Positions 31,197-41,417 of a stretch of 64,000 nt of DNA are shown here, piece by piece. Origin of the DNA: an uncultured Hyphomicrobiales bacterium (GTDB lineage: Bacteria > Pseudomonadota > Alphaproteobacteria > Rhizobiales > Devosiaceae); the NCBI GenBank assembly GCA_903828145.1, contig CAIKKY010000031.1, positions 43,196 to 107,195 on the forward strand. Reading direction: 5' to 3'. Position 1 is the stretch's first letter. Each line of letters starts with the position of its first letter. The notes under the pieces were generated by a model. It had not been told where the DNA came from. It worked only from the letters and a program-made list of their open reading frames with translations, and did no database searches. Both the position numbers and the translations under genes were made by a program.

Positions 31197-33650
31197 ATGC
31201 TGATAGCCCTTATAGTCCTTGGCCTTTTTGCCACGCTGGCGCTGGCTTTGGCCGAAGCGCGGCTCTGGGCCATTGCGACAGTGCTGGCCGTCTTTGGCTA
31301 TGCGGCTACGGTCTTTTCGGGTGATCCGCTTAACCCCTTGCCCGTCGTGCCGGGCGCCATCCTCCTGCTGTTTGCGCTGACGCCGATCCGTCGGGCGCTC
31401 ATTGCGCGGCCCATGCTGAGGATCGTGCGCCGAATGTTGCCCAGGGTGAGCCGCACCGAGCAGGATGCGCTTGATGCGGGCACTGTGGGGTTTGATGCCG
31501 ATCTGTTTTCGGGTCGGCCCAACATGGCCAAATTGCTGGCGACCCCCAGACCGACGCTCAATGCGGCCGAACAGGCGTTTCTCGATGGGCCGGTCGAAAC
31601 CCTGTGCGCCATGCTCGATGAATGGGACATCAGGCAGAACCGGTCCGATCTGCCGCCCGAGGTCTGGCGGTTTTTGAAGGACAACGGCTTTTTCGGCATG
31701 TTGATTGCGCCCGAGTATGGTGGGCTTGGCTTTTCGGCTGAGGCGCAGAGCCGGGTGGTCGCCAAGGTCGCGAGCCGCTCGATTGCGGCCGGGATTACGG
31801 TGATGGTCCCCAATTCACTCGGGCCGGGCGAATTGCTCGAACGCTACGGCACCCCCGAGCAGAAGGCGAAATACCTGAAGCGGCTTGCGCGCGGCGATGA
31901 GATCCCGTGCTTTGCGCTCACCGGTCCGCATTCCGGATCGGATGCGGCGGGTATGCGCGATACCGGCACCGTGGGCTACGCCATGATCGACGGCGAAAAA
32001 GTGCTGGGTGTTCGGCTCCATTGGGACAAGCGCTACATCACACTGGCACCGGTTGCGACGCTCATCGGGCTCGCGGTGCATCTTCGCGACCCTGACCATG
32101 TGCTGGGCGAGACCGAAGACCTCGGCATCACGCTGGCGCTTGTCCCCGCGACGACACCCGGGGTGAGCATCGGGCGGCGGCACCGGCCGGCGGGGTCGGC
32201 GTTCATGAATGGCCCGACGCAGGGCACGAATGTGTTCGTGCCGATGGACCAACTGATCGGCGGCGTGCAGTACATCGGGCAGGGCTGGCGCATGCTGATG
32301 GAGTGCCTCGCCACCGGGCGGGCCATTTCACTGCCGGCCATCGGCACGGTGTCCATCAAGCACGCGCTGCGGGTCAGCTCGGCCTATGCGCGCATTCGGC
32401 GGCAGTTCGGCATTCCCATCGGGCAGATGGAGGGCGTGGCCGACCCGCTGTCGCGGCTGGTGCGGCTCGCGTACCAGTATGAAGCGGCGCGCGGCCTGAC
32501 GGCGACCATGGTCGATCAGGGCGAGCGGCCCTCGGTGCTGTCGGCGCTGCTCAAATATCGCACCACCGAGGCGATGCGGCAGGCGGTAAATGACGCGATG
32601 GATATCCATGGCGGGCGCGGCGTGCAGGAGGGGCCCTCCAACTACCTGTTTTCGGCCTATGCCGCGACGCCAGTGGCCATCACGGTGGAAGGCGCCAACA
32701 TCCTCACGCGCTCGCTCATCAGCTTTGCGCAGGGCGCGCTCAGGGCCCACCCGTTCCTCTATGCTGAAATCGCGGCGGCGCAGAACCCCGACCAGCGGGC
32801 GGGTCTTGCGGCGTTTGACGCCACTTTCAGCGGCCATGCGCGCTTCATGGGCCGCAGCATGGTTGCCAGTCTGCTCCATGGGCTCAGCGCGGGGCTGCTC
32901 ATCCAAAGCCCGGTGCGGCATGGCCTCGCGAAATGGTATCGGGCGCTTGGGCGCTACGCGCAGAATTTCGCGCTGGTGGCCGATCTGACCGTGGTGACGC
33001 TCGGCGGCGATTTGAAGCGCAAGCAACAGATTGCCGGACGGCTCGCCGATGTGCTGTCGGACCTCTATCTCCTCGCGGCGACGCTCAAGCGCTTTGAGGA
33101 TGATGGTCGGTTTGATGAGGACCAACTGGTGGTCGAGTGCGTGGCGCGCGACACCTGCGCCTCAATTGAGCGCCATCTGGGGGCCGTGCTCGATAATTTC
33201 CCCAACCGCCTGCTGGCATTCGCCCTCGGGGTTCTGGCCTTTCCGCTCGGCCGCCACGCGCGTCCGGCCGCGGATCGGGCAACCTATCGGCTGGCGCGGG
33301 CGGTGATGGTACCGGGCAGCTTTCGCGACCGGCTGACCCGGGGGGTCTATGTCACCGATGATCCGCGCGATCCGACCGGTGCCCTCGAAGATGCGTTCCT
33401 CAAAGTCGTGGCCGCGAGCGATATCGAGACCCGGTTCATCAAGGCGTTGAAAGCGGGCCAGATCACGAGGCGGCTCGACCGCGATGCGATGACCGATGCG
33501 ATCGAGGCCGGTATCCTGACCGAAGGCGAGGCAGCCACGCTGCGGCTGGCCGACCGGGCGACCGATAAGGTGATCCGGGTCGATGATTTTGCGCCCGATG
33601 CGTTCGCCATGACGGCGATTGGCAAACTTAAACGCGAGGCCGCCCAATGA
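31197..33650 (+). CDS. fadE: Acyl-CoA dehydrogenase (FadE-type, N-terminal TM)
   Basis: MLIALIVLGLFATLALALAEARLW N-terminus; PEYGGLGFSAEAQSRVVAK; FALTGPHSGSDAAGMRDTG; AMDIHGGRGVQEGPSNYLFSAY. Confidence 0.9.
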   Translation: MLIALIVLGLFATLALALAEARLWAIATVLAVFGYAATVFSGDPLNPLPVVPGAILLLFALTPIRRALIARPMLRIVRRMLPRVSRTEQDALDAGTVGFDADLFSGRPNMAKLLATPRPTLNAAEQAFLDGPVETLCAMLDEWDIRQNRSDLPPEVWRFLKDNGFFGMLIAPEYGGLGFSAEAQSRVVAKVASRSIAAGITVMVPNSLGPGELLERYGTPEQKAKYLKRLARGDEIPCFALTGPHSGSDAAGMRDTGTVGYAMIDGEKVLGVRLHWDKRYITLAPVATLIGLAVHLRDPDHVLGETEDLGITLALVPATTPGVSIGRRHRPAGSAFMNGPTQGTNVFVPMDQLIGGVQYIGQGWRMLMECLATGRAISLPAIGTVSIKHALRVSSAYARIRRQFGIPIGQMEGVADPLSRLVRLAYQYEAARGLTATMVDQGERPSVLSALLKYRTTEAMRQAVNDAMDIHGGRGVQEGPSNYLFSAYAATPVAITVEGANILTRSLISFAQGALRAHPFLYAEIAAAQNPDQRAGLAAFDATFSGHARFMGRSMVASLLHGLSAGLLIQSPVRHGLAKWYRALGRYAQNFALVADLTVVTLGGDLKRKQQIAGRLADVLSDLYLLAATLKRFEDDGRFDEDQLVVECVARDTCASIERHLGAVLDNFPNRLLAFALGVLAFPLGRHARPAADRATYRLARAVMVPGSFRDRLTRGVYVTDDPRDPTGALEDAFLKVVAASDIETRFIKALKAGQITRRLDRDAMTDAIEAGILTEGEAATLRLADRATDKVIRVDDFAPDAFAMTAIGKLKREAAQ

Positions 33651-35608
33651 GCGACGCCCTGCCGAAAAACTGGCTCTTTCACGTGGATGTCGAGGCCATC
33701 GGCTGGCTCACGCTGTGCACCGAGGGCAGCGGGCCGAATGTGCTCGGGCGCCGGGTGATCGAAGAACTTGACGGGCTTGTTGCCCATATCGCCGACCTGG
33801 CCGAGCGTAAACGGCTGAAGGGCGTGGTGCTGATGTCCGGCAAGCCCGGCGGGTTCATTGCCGGGGCGGATATCGCCGAATTTGATACGCTCAGCGACCC
33901 GGCCCTGTTGCGAACGGCCCTTGAGGACACCCATGCCCTGCTTGCCCGTATCGAGGCCCTGCCGGTGCCCATGGTCATGGCGATTGACGGCTATTGTCTT
34001 GGCGGCGGGCTCGAACTGGCGCTGAGCGGCCACTACCGGATTGCGACCGATAGTGAGGCAACGCGGATTGGCTTTCCCGAAATCCGGCTCGGCATTTTTC
34101 CGGGCTTTGGCGGTACGGGGCGGGCTTTGCGGCAGGCTGGGGCACTTGACGCCTTGTCGATCATGCTGGGAGGCACGCTGCTGCGGGCTGCAGCGGCGCG
34201 GCGGATGGGGCTCGTCGACATGCTGGTCAAGCACAAGGATCAGCTGCGCTGGGCGGCCCGCAAGGCCGTGCTCGAAGGCCGCCGCAGCCGACCGGTGGCG
34301 GGCTGGAAGCGGTTGCTGCAACTTGATGCGGTCCGGCCGCTTCTGGCCAACCGGATGCGCCGGGCGGCGGCGATGAAGGCGCGGCCCGAGCATTTTCCGG
34401 CGCCCAAGGCGTTGATCGACCTGTTCGAAATGAAGGGCCGCGACTGGCGCACGCTGTTGGGCGGCGAGACCGAGGCCTTTGTGCCGCTGCTTGCGACCCC
34501 AACGGCCCGCAATCTGCGGCGCGTGTTCTTTCTGTCCGAGGGGCTGAAAAAACTGGGGCTGAGGGGCAAGGATGCCCCGGTGTTCCGCCGCGTGCATGTG
34601 ATTGGCGCGGGGATCATGGGCGGCGATATTGCAGCCTGGTGCGCCTTGCGCGGTTTTGCCGTGACGCTGCAGGACCTCGACATGGAGCGCATCAAGCCGG
34701 CGCTCGAGCGGGCGAAGGGGCTGTTTCGCAAGCGGCTGCGCGGCAGGGCCGAGCAGGATCGTGCCGTGGCGCGGCTCATCGCCGACCCTGAGGGCCGGGG
34801 TGTCGCCCGGGCGGATGTGATCATCGAGGCCGTGGTCGAAAAACTCGCCATCAAACGGAAAATTTTCGAAGAGGCCGAGCGGCGGGCGCGGCCCGAGGCG
34901 ATCCTCGCGTCCAATACCTCGTCCATTCCGCTCGAAGATATTGCGACCGCGATGAAAGACCCCGGCCGGCTGATCGGGCTGCATTTCTTCAACCCGGTGG
35001 CGCAGTTGCCGCTGGTGGAAGTGGTCGAGCAGAAATCCGGCGGTGCGGCAGTGGCGCGCGGCGCGAGCTTTGCGCTCGCCATAGGCAAGAGCCCGGTCGT
35101 CGTGCGCTCGGCGCCGGGCTTTCTCGTCAATCGGGTGTTGATGCCCTACCTGCTTGGCGCGGTTGAGCGGCTGGAGCGGGGGGAGGCGCCCGAGCGGCTC
35201 GATGCGGCGGCGCTGGCCTTCGGCATGCCGATGGGGCCGATTGAACTGATGGATGTCGTCGGGCTCGACATCGGGCGGTCGGTGGCCGAGGAACTGGGCA
35301 CGACGATTGATAGCTCCAGTCGCTTTGCGCGGCTGATCGCAGCGGGCAAGCTCGGCCGCAAGACCGGCGAGGGCTTTTACCGCTGGGTCAATGGCAAGGC
35401 GCTGAAGGCGAAAACGCCGGTGGCACGCGAGGGGCTTGAAGCCCTGGGCCGGGCGCTTCTCAAGCCCCTGGCCGACGAGGCTGAAAAAGCTGTCGCGGAG
35501 GGCATCGTCGACAGTCCCGATCTGGCCGATATCGGCACCATCCTCGGGACCGGGTTTGCGCCCTTTCTCGGCGGACCGATCAATGCGCGGATGGAAGGAC
35601 GAGTGTGA
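33647..35608 (+). CDS. fadJ: 3-hydroxyacyl-CoA dehydrogenase / enoyl-CoA hydratase (FadJ/FadB-type)
   Basis: MSGKPGGFIAGADIAEF, GGGLELALSGHYRIATDS crotonase motifs; HVIGAGIMGGDIAAWCALRG; IGLHFFNPVAQLPLVEVV. Confidence 0.92.
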   Translation: MSDALPKNWLFHVDVEAIGWLTLCTEGSGPNVLGRRVIEELDGLVAHIADLAERKRLKGVVLMSGKPGGFIAGADIAEFDTLSDPALLRTALEDTHALLARIEALPVPMVMAIDGYCLGGGLELALSGHYRIATDSEATRIGFPEIRLGIFPGFGGTGRALRQAGALDALSIMLGGTLLRAAAARRMGLVDMLVKHKDQLRWAARKAVLEGRRSRPVAGWKRLLQLDAVRPLLANRMRRAAAMKARPEHFPAPKALIDLFEMKGRDWRTLLGGETEAFVPLLATPTARNLRRVFFLSEGLKKLGLRGKDAPVFRRVHVIGAGIMGGDIAAWCALRGFAVTLQDLDMERIKPALERAKGLFRKRLRGRAEQDRAVARLIADPEGRGVARADVIIEAVVEKLAIKRKIFEEAERRARPEAILASNTSSIPLEDIATAMKDPGRLIGLHFFNPVAQLPLVEVVEQKSGGAAVARGASFALAIGKSPVVVRSAPGFLVNRVLMPYLLGAVERLERGEAPERLDAAALAFGMPMGPIELMDVVGLDIGRSVAEELGTTIDSSSRFARLIAAGKLGRKTGEGFYRWVNGKALKAKTPVAREGLEALGRALLKPLADEAEKAVAEGIVDSPDLADIGTILGTGFAPFLGGPINARMEGRV

Positions 35609-36885
35609 TGGCCGAAGTACGGAAAGTCGTTCTGGTCGGGGGCAGTCGTATTCCGTTTCAGCGGGCCTATACCGGCTACCGCGACAAGGGCAATCTCGAC
35701 CTGATGGCGGCGGCGATTGGCGGGCTGGTCGAGCGCTTTGACCTCAAGGGGCAGGCGGTGGGCGAGGTGATGGGCGGCGCGGTGCTCAATCACGTGCGCG
35801 ATTTCAACCTGGCCCGCGAGGCTGCGCTGAATGCCGGGCTCAGTCCCGCGACCCCGGCGACCAGCATCCAGATGGCGTGCGGCACTTCACTGCAGGCGGC
35901 GCTGCTGCTTGCCGGCAAAATCGCCACGGGCGAGATCGACAGCGCCATTGCAGCCGGCTCGGATTCAGTCTCCGACAGTCCCGTGGTGGTCACGGACCGA
36001 TTGCAGCACCGGCTGATCGATCTGTCACGGGCCCGCACCATCCGGGAGCGTTTCCGCGCGCTTAAGGGATTTTCGTTTGCTGAGCTGAAGCCGGTGGCAC
36101 CCTCGACGGCCGAGCCGCGCACGGGCCTCTCCATGGGCGAGCACTGCGAGCTGATGGCGAAAGAGTGGGCGATTGCGCGCGCCGATCAGGACGAATGGGC
36201 GCTCAGGTCGCACCGGCTGGCGGCGGAGGCCGAAGCCTCGGGCCTCCTTGACGATCTGATCGTGCCGTTTTCGGGCGTGCTGCGCGATAATAACGTGCGC
36301 GCCGAAACCAGCATGGCCAAGCTCAATGACATGAAGCCGGTGTTTGACCGGCGTTCGGGGCAGGGCACGCTGACCGCGGGCAATTCGACGCCCCTGACCG
36401 ATGGCGCTGCCGCGGTGCTTCTGGCCAGCGAGGCCTGGGCCAGGGCGCGCGGCTTGCCCATTGTGGCAACGCTCCGGGCCGGGCAGGTGGCGGGCAATGA
36501 CTTTGCCCATGGCGACGGGCTGTTGATGGCGCCTACGCTTGCCGTGTCGCGGCTCCTTGACCGGCTCGGCCTCGGCTTTGCCGATTTCGACCTGTTTGAG
36601 CTGCACGAGGCCTTTGCCGCGCAGGTTTTGTGCACGCTCAAGGCTTTTGCCGACCCGGCCTATTCGCGCGCCCACCTGGGCCGGGCAGAACCGCTCGGCG
36701 AGATCGAGGAAACGCTAATCAACCCCATGGGCTCGTCGCTGGCTTACGGGCATCCGTTTGCCGCCACAGGGGCACGCATTCTGGCGCTCGCTGGTCAGCA
36801 GATTGCGGCGGGGCGGCAGCGGGCGTTGATTTCGGTCTGCACGGCTGGCGGCATGGGCGTTGCTGCGGTGCTCGAAGCGGCGTGA
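35608..36885 (+). CDS. fadI: Acetyl-CoA C-acyltransferase (FadI/FadA-type)
   Basis: IQMACGTSLQAALLLAGKIATGEID; ELHEAFAAQVL; NPMGSSLAYGHPFAATGAR; SVCTAGGMGVAAVLE. Confidence 0.92.
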   Translation: MAEVRKVVLVGGSRIPFQRAYTGYRDKGNLDLMAAAIGGLVERFDLKGQAVGEVMGGAVLNHVRDFNLAREAALNAGLSPATPATSIQMACGTSLQAALLLAGKIATGEIDSAIAAGSDSVSDSPVVVTDRLQHRLIDLSRARTIRERFRALKGFSFAELKPVAPSTAEPRTGLSMGEHCELMAKEWAIARADQDEWALRSHRLAAEAEASGLLDDLIVPFSGVLRDNNVRAETSMAKLNDMKPVFDRRSGQGTLTAGNSTPLTDGAAAVLLASEAWARARGLPIVATLRAGQVAGNDFAHGDGLLMAPTLAVSRLLDRLGLGFADFDLFELHEAFAAQVLCTLKAFADPAYSRAHLGRAEPLGEIEETLINPMGSSLAYGHPFAATGARILALAGQQIAAGRQRALISVCTAGGMGVAAVLEAA

Positions 36886-36966
36886 CGCCGCAGCGGTGCC
36901 AAACGAACGGGCCATTAAGTATTTACCCTTAGTGTTGGGCGCGATTGACCCTGCCGAGAGGCTCCC

Positions 36967-38592
36967 ATGCGCCCGATCCTCGTTGCTGTTTTTTTAGCGG
37001 TTATGCCCGCGGTTCTTGGCCCGTCCCTTGCGGCTGAGGTGCCAGCGGGCACCCGGCTCGCCAAAGAGCAGGTGCTGCGCTACCGCGTGATGGATCAGAT
37101 CAACACGCTCGATCCGCAGATGATCGAAGAGGTGGATTCCCATGCCGTGGCGGCCAACCTGTTTGAGGGTCTCGCGACCGGAACTGAAGACGGGGGTATC
37201 GTTCCGGCGCTCGCCGAAGGCTGGGAGATCAGTGCGGACGGGCTGACCTATACCTTTCACCTGCGCGACGCGACATGGTCAGACGGCCAGAAGGTCGTGG
37301 CCGATGATCTGGTCTATGCCTGGCGACGGGCGGTCGACCCGGCGATCGGGTCGAGCTATGGCTATTTCCTCGCGCTGGGCGGGATTGAAAACGCCGATGC
37401 CGTGCTCAGCGGCGCGATGCCGCCCGACGGGCTGGGCGTGACGGCACCCGACGCGAAAACTTTGGTGGTGAAGCTTGCCACCCGCACTCCCTTTTTCCTG
37501 AGCATGCTCACCCAGGCGACCCTCTTTCCGGTGCCGCGCCATGTGATTGAAAAATACGGCAAGGACTGGACCCTGGTCGGCCACATCGTGAGCAATGGCG
37601 CCTATACGCTGAAGGAGAACCAGCCCGGCGAGCGCCTCGTCATCGAGCGTAACCCGCTGTATTGGAACGATGCCAAGACGGTGCTCAACCGGGTGGAATT
37701 CATCAGCGTTCCTGAAAACGGCCAGGCCCTCACGCGGTTTCTGGCCGGGGAACTGGACTACACCGACATTCCGCGGGGCCGGAAGCAGCAGATGGTCGGG
37801 CTCGTTGGCGACCAAATGACCATTCGGCCGCAATTGTGCACGGATTACCTGTCGCTCAATGTGAGCGAGACGGGTCCCGTGGCGCTGCGCGACCGGCGGG
37901 TGCGCAAGGCGCTGTCGCTGGCGATAGACCGCGACCTGCTGGTGAAGAGTGCGTTGCGGGACGCGGGCCTGCCGACCTTTGATTTTACGCCCCCCTATGT
38001 GCATGGCTTTGCCGCGCCGGACCTGCCCGAAAGCCATATGTCGCAAACCGAGCGCGATGCGGAAGCGCAGCGCCTGATGCGTGAGGCGGGCTATGGCCCG
38101 GATCATCCGCTGACCCTCAACCTGTCCATTGTGCGCTACGAGAGCCACCAGATCATGGCGCGGGTGCTGAAACAGATGTTCAGGCAGAAGCTCGGCGTTA
38201 ATCTGGTGACCACCGAGACCGAAAATTCGGTGCTGGCCGAGCGCATGCATGCCAAGGACTATGAAATTGCCCGCACCGGCTGGTGCGGCGACTACAACGA
38301 AGCCTCGACCTTTCTCACGCAACTGGCCTCGTCGACGGAGAGTGGCATGGCGCAGAACGACGCGGGATACAGCAATCCCGAGGTTGATCGCCTGCTCAGG
38401 GAGGCGCGGGAGGCCGAGGACTCCGGTCCCATTTATGGCGAGGCCGAGCGCCTCATCATTGAGGATCAGCCGATCATTCCCCTCTACTTCGGGGTGGATA
38501 CGGTTGCGATCAGCTCTCACCTTAAAAACTGGCCTGTGAACGCCGTAACGGTCCTGTGGTACGCCAAGGACCTCTATCGAACCGAGGACTAG
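36967..38592 (+). CDS. Oligopeptide ABC transporter substrate-binding protein 1 (OppA-like)
   Basis: Signal peptide; LRYRVMDQINTLDPQMIEEVDS; WCGDYNEASTFLTQLASS. Confidence 0.92.
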   Translation: MRPILVAVFLAVMPAVLGPSLAAEVPAGTRLAKEQVLRYRVMDQINTLDPQMIEEVDSHAVAANLFEGLATGTEDGGIVPALAEGWEISADGLTYTFHLRDATWSDGQKVVADDLVYAWRRAVDPAIGSSYGYFLALGGIENADAVLSGAMPPDGLGVTAPDAKTLVVKLATRTPFFLSMLTQATLFPVPRHVIEKYGKDWTLVGHIVSNGAYTLKENQPGERLVIERNPLYWNDAKTVLNRVEFISVPENGQALTRFLAGELDYTDIPRGRKQQMVGLVGDQMTIRPQLCTDYLSLNVSETGPVALRDRRVRKALSLAIDRDLLVKSALRDAGLPTFDFTPPYVHGFAAPDLPESHMSQTERDAEAQRLMREAGYGPDHPLTLNLSIVRYESHQIMARVLKQMFRQKLGVNLVTTETENSVLAERMHAKDYEIARTGWCGDYNEASTFLTQLASSTESGMAQNDAGYSNPEVDRLLREAREAEDSGPIYGEAERLIIEDQPIIPLYFGVDTVAISSHLKNWPVNAVTVLWYAKDLYRTED

Positions 38593-38601
38593 GCCGGGCT
38601 C

Positions 38602-39528
38602 ATGTTCACCCGGGTCCTCAAGCGGATCGCCATTGCGCTGGTCACCATCCTGGTGACCGGAACCCTTGCGTTTATCCTCGTGCGGGTCGCGCCGGGCAGT
38701 CCGATCGCCGCCAAACAGCTCCCGTCGCAGGCGGCACTCAACCTCACTGCCTATTACGGGCTCGATCAGCCGCTGTGGGTGCAATATCTCGACTACCTTC
38801 GACGGGTATTTGTCGACTTCGATTTTGGGCCAAGCTTCCAGTATCACGGACGCAGCGTGCGCGATGTGCTGGCCACGGCGCTTCCGGTGACGTTGACCAT
38901 CGGGCTGTGGGCGGCGCTCGTGGCGACGGTGTGCGGTGCGGCCATCGGAACGGCTGCCGCCATCTGGCGCGGACAGTGGATCGACCATCTGGCCGTGGGG
39001 CTGACCATCCTCATGCAGATGGTGCCGACGTTCGTTGTTGCCCCGGTGCTGGTGCTGGTCTTTACGCTGACATTGCGCTGGTTGCCCGGCGGGGGGTGGA
39101 ATGCGGGTGACCCGGCCCATGTCATCCTGCCGGTTTTCACCCTGGCGCTGACGCAATTGCCCAATGTCACGCGCATTGTGCGCGCTTCGGCGATTGAGGT
39201 GCTGGGTTCGAACTATATGCTGGTGGCGCGCGGCAAGGGCCTGCCCTGGCCGCTCCTGTATTTCCGTCACGCGCTGCGGCCCACGCTCCTGCCGCTGGTC
39301 AGCTACCTTGGACCCATGCCGCTGTCGCTCGTGGCCGGGATGACGCTCACCGACCTGTTCTTTTCGACCGGCGGGGTCGGCACGGTGTTCGTCAGTGCCG
39401 CGCTGGCGCGGGACTATGCGGTGGTGGTGACAATCACGCTGGCCTCAGCCGTACTGATCACCCTCAGCAATTGCCTGATTGATCTGCTCTACGCCGCGCT
39501 CGACCCGCGGATCGGGGTTGAGCGCTGA
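38602..39528 (+). CDS. Peptide ABC transporter permease (OppB-like), system 1
   Basis: MFTRVLKRIAIALVTILVTGTLAFILVRVAPGSP; DPA(H)VILPVFTLALTQLPNVTRIVRASAIEVLGSNYMLVARGKGL. Confidence 0.92.
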   Translation: MFTRVLKRIAIALVTILVTGTLAFILVRVAPGSPIAAKQLPSQAALNLTAYYGLDQPLWVQYLDYLRRVFVDFDFGPSFQYHGRSVRDVLATALPVTLTIGLWAALVATVCGAAIGTAAAIWRGQWIDHLAVGLTILMQMVPTFVVAPVLVLVFTLTLRWLPGGGWNAGDPAHVILPVFTLALTQLPNVTRIVRASAIEVLGSNYMLVARGKGLPWPLLYFRHALRPTLLPLVSYLGPMPLSLVAGMTLTDLFFSTGGVGTVFVSAALARDYAVVVTITLASAVLITLSNCLIDLLYAALDPRIGVER

Positions 39529-40439
39529 TGGCAATCTCCGGCCGATCGCTGAACTTTGACGCGCCGCCGATGCTGCGGTCGGGATGGACGAGCATTGTCG
39601 CGCGGATGGCCCGCAGCGCAAGAGGGCGCTTCGGGATCGGGATCTTCGTGCTGATCGCCCTCTTTGCGGTCTTTGGTCCCGCGCTGACGCCCTGGACGCC
39701 CGACGTCATTGACTGGAACGCAGTTGGCGAGGATGCGAGCCTTCGTGCGCCATCCCTTGCGACCGGTCACCCATTAGGAGTCGACGATCTCGGGCGCGAT
39801 CTGTTCGCCCGGCTGGCCCATGGCACCCAGACATCGTTGACGATCTCGTGTCTCGCCGTCGCGATTGCCGTGATCTGCGGCACTGCCTATGGGGCCATTG
39901 CGGGCTATGTCGGTGGGGTCATCGATCAGGTGATGATGCGGATCGTCGATACGCTCTACGCGCTCCCGATGACCTTTGTGCTTGTCGTCATGGTGCTGTT
40001 GTTCGGGCAGGCTACCGAGGTGCTGTTCATCTGCATTGGCGGCTTCAGCAGCCTTGGCCTCGCGCGGGTGGTGCGCGGCCAGACCCTGGTCATCAAGACC
40101 CAGCCCTATGTCGAAGCGGCCGTCATCGGGGGGGCGCGGCCCCTCGATGTGGTGTTCACCCATATCGTGCCCAATCTGCTGGGCCTTGTGGCGATCTATG
40201 CCACCATCCTGGTGCCCGAACTGGTGTTCACCGAATCCCTCATCAGCTTCATGGGGCTCGGGGTGCAGGATCCGGATGTGTCGTTGGGCGTGCTCATCAG
40301 CGAAGGCATGTCGGGGCTGCTCTTTGGAATTTCGCTGCACCTGGCCTGTCCGCTCCTCATGTTCGTGTCGGTGCAGGTTGCTCTCTACTGCATCGGTGAC
40401 GGCTTGCGTGAAGCCAGCGATGTGAAGGGGGAGGGCTGA
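39528..40439 (+). CDS. Peptide ABC transporter permease (OppC-like), system 1
   Basis: HPLGVDDLGRDLFARLAHGTQTSL; LARVVRGQTLVIKTQPYVEAAVIGGARPLDVVFTHIVPN. Confidence 0.92.
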   Translation: MAISGRSLNFDAPPMLRSGWTSIVARMARSARGRFGIGIFVLIALFAVFGPALTPWTPDVIDWNAVGEDASLRAPSLATGHPLGVDDLGRDLFARLAHGTQTSLTISCLAVAIAVICGTAYGAIAGYVGGVIDQVMMRIVDTLYALPMTFVLVVMVLLFGQATEVLFICIGGFSSLGLARVVRGQTLVIKTQPYVEAAVIGGARPLDVVFTHIVPNLLGLVAIYATILVPELVFTESLISFMGLGVQDPDVSLGVLISEGMSGLLFGISLHLACPLLMFVSVQVALYCIGDGLREASDVKGEG

Positions 40440-40442
40440 CGC

Positions 40443-41417
40443 ATGCCCCGGATCATGTCGGTTGAAAACCTCTCCGTCCGCTTCGCCTCGCGCAGCGGCC
40501 AGATCGAGGTGGTGAAAGACCTGAATTTCGATCTGTGGACCGGTCAGGTTCTGGGGCTCGTGGGCGAAAGCGGCTCGGGCAAGACCCAGGCCTTCCTCGC
40601 CATCATGGGGCTTCTGGCGCGTAACGGCCGGGCCGAAGGGCGCGCCCTGTTAGGCGATGTCGACCTCCTGCAGCTCAAGCCGCGCGCGCTTAACCGCATG
40701 CGTGGACGCGAGATTGCCATGGTGTTTCAGGATACGGCCGCAGCGCTCAACCCGACGCTGCGGATCGGCATCCAGATGGCCGAAGTGCTGGCGCTGCATC
40801 ATGCAGTGCCTCTGCCGCAAGCCGAACTGGCCGCCATCGACATGCTCGACATGGTGGGTATTTCCGACCCGGAGCGGCGGGCGCGCTGCTATCCGCACGA
40901 GCTGTCCGGCGGCATGCGGCAGCGCGTGCTGATCGGCATGGCGCTGATGTGCCGTCCCAAGGTGCTTATTGCCGACGAGGCTACGGCCTCGCTCGACGCG
41001 ACCGTGCAGGCCCAGATTCTCACCCTGTTCAAGACTGTCTGCGACCGGCTGGGCACGGCGCTGGTGCTGATCACCCATGATCTCAGTCTGGCGGCCAGCA
41101 TCGCTGACCGGATGATGGTGATGTATGCCGGGCAGGCCGTGGAAATCGCGACGACCGATGCGCTGTTTCATGATCCACGCCACCCCTATACGCGGGGCCT
41201 TCTGGCCTCAACGCCTGCGGCGACAGTCACGCGCGGCAAACTTTATACCATACCCGGTCCGCCGCCCCGGCTGCTTGAGGGCGAGCGTGGTTGCCGGTTC
41301 AATCCGCGCTGTCCGCATCGGGCGGCCCATTGCGTCGAGCTGGCGCCGATCCTGCGGCCCGTGGCGCTGGACCATCAGGTGGCGTGCCATTTCGATATCG
41401 GCGGAGCGTCCCAGTGA
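40443..41417 (+). CDS. Peptide ABC transporter ATPase (OppD-like), system 1
   Basis: [53 protein letters not shown]. Confidence 0.93.
   Translation: MPRIMSVENLSVRFASRSGQIEVVKDLNFDLWTGQVLGLVGESGSGKTQAFLAIMGLLARNGRAEGRALLGDVDLLQLKPRALNRMRGREIAMVFQDTAAALNPTLRIGIQMAEVLALHHAVPLPQAELAAIDMLDMVGISDPERRARCYPHELSGGMRQRVLIGMALMCRPKVLIADEATASLDATVQAQILTLFKTVCDRLGTALVLITHDLSLAASIADRMMVMYAGQAVEIATTDALFHDPRHPYTRGLLASTPAATVTRGKLYTIPGPPPRLLEGERGCRFNPRCPHRAAHCVELAPILRPVALDHQVACHFDIGGASQ

Noticed and set aside
33347-34984. 545-aa minus-strand ORF opposite fadE/fadJ
   Set aside because: Antisense shadow overlapping two confident genes.
37279-39270. 663-aa minus-strand ORF opposite SBP1/OppB
   Set aside because: Shadow ORF spanning two confident plus-strand genes.
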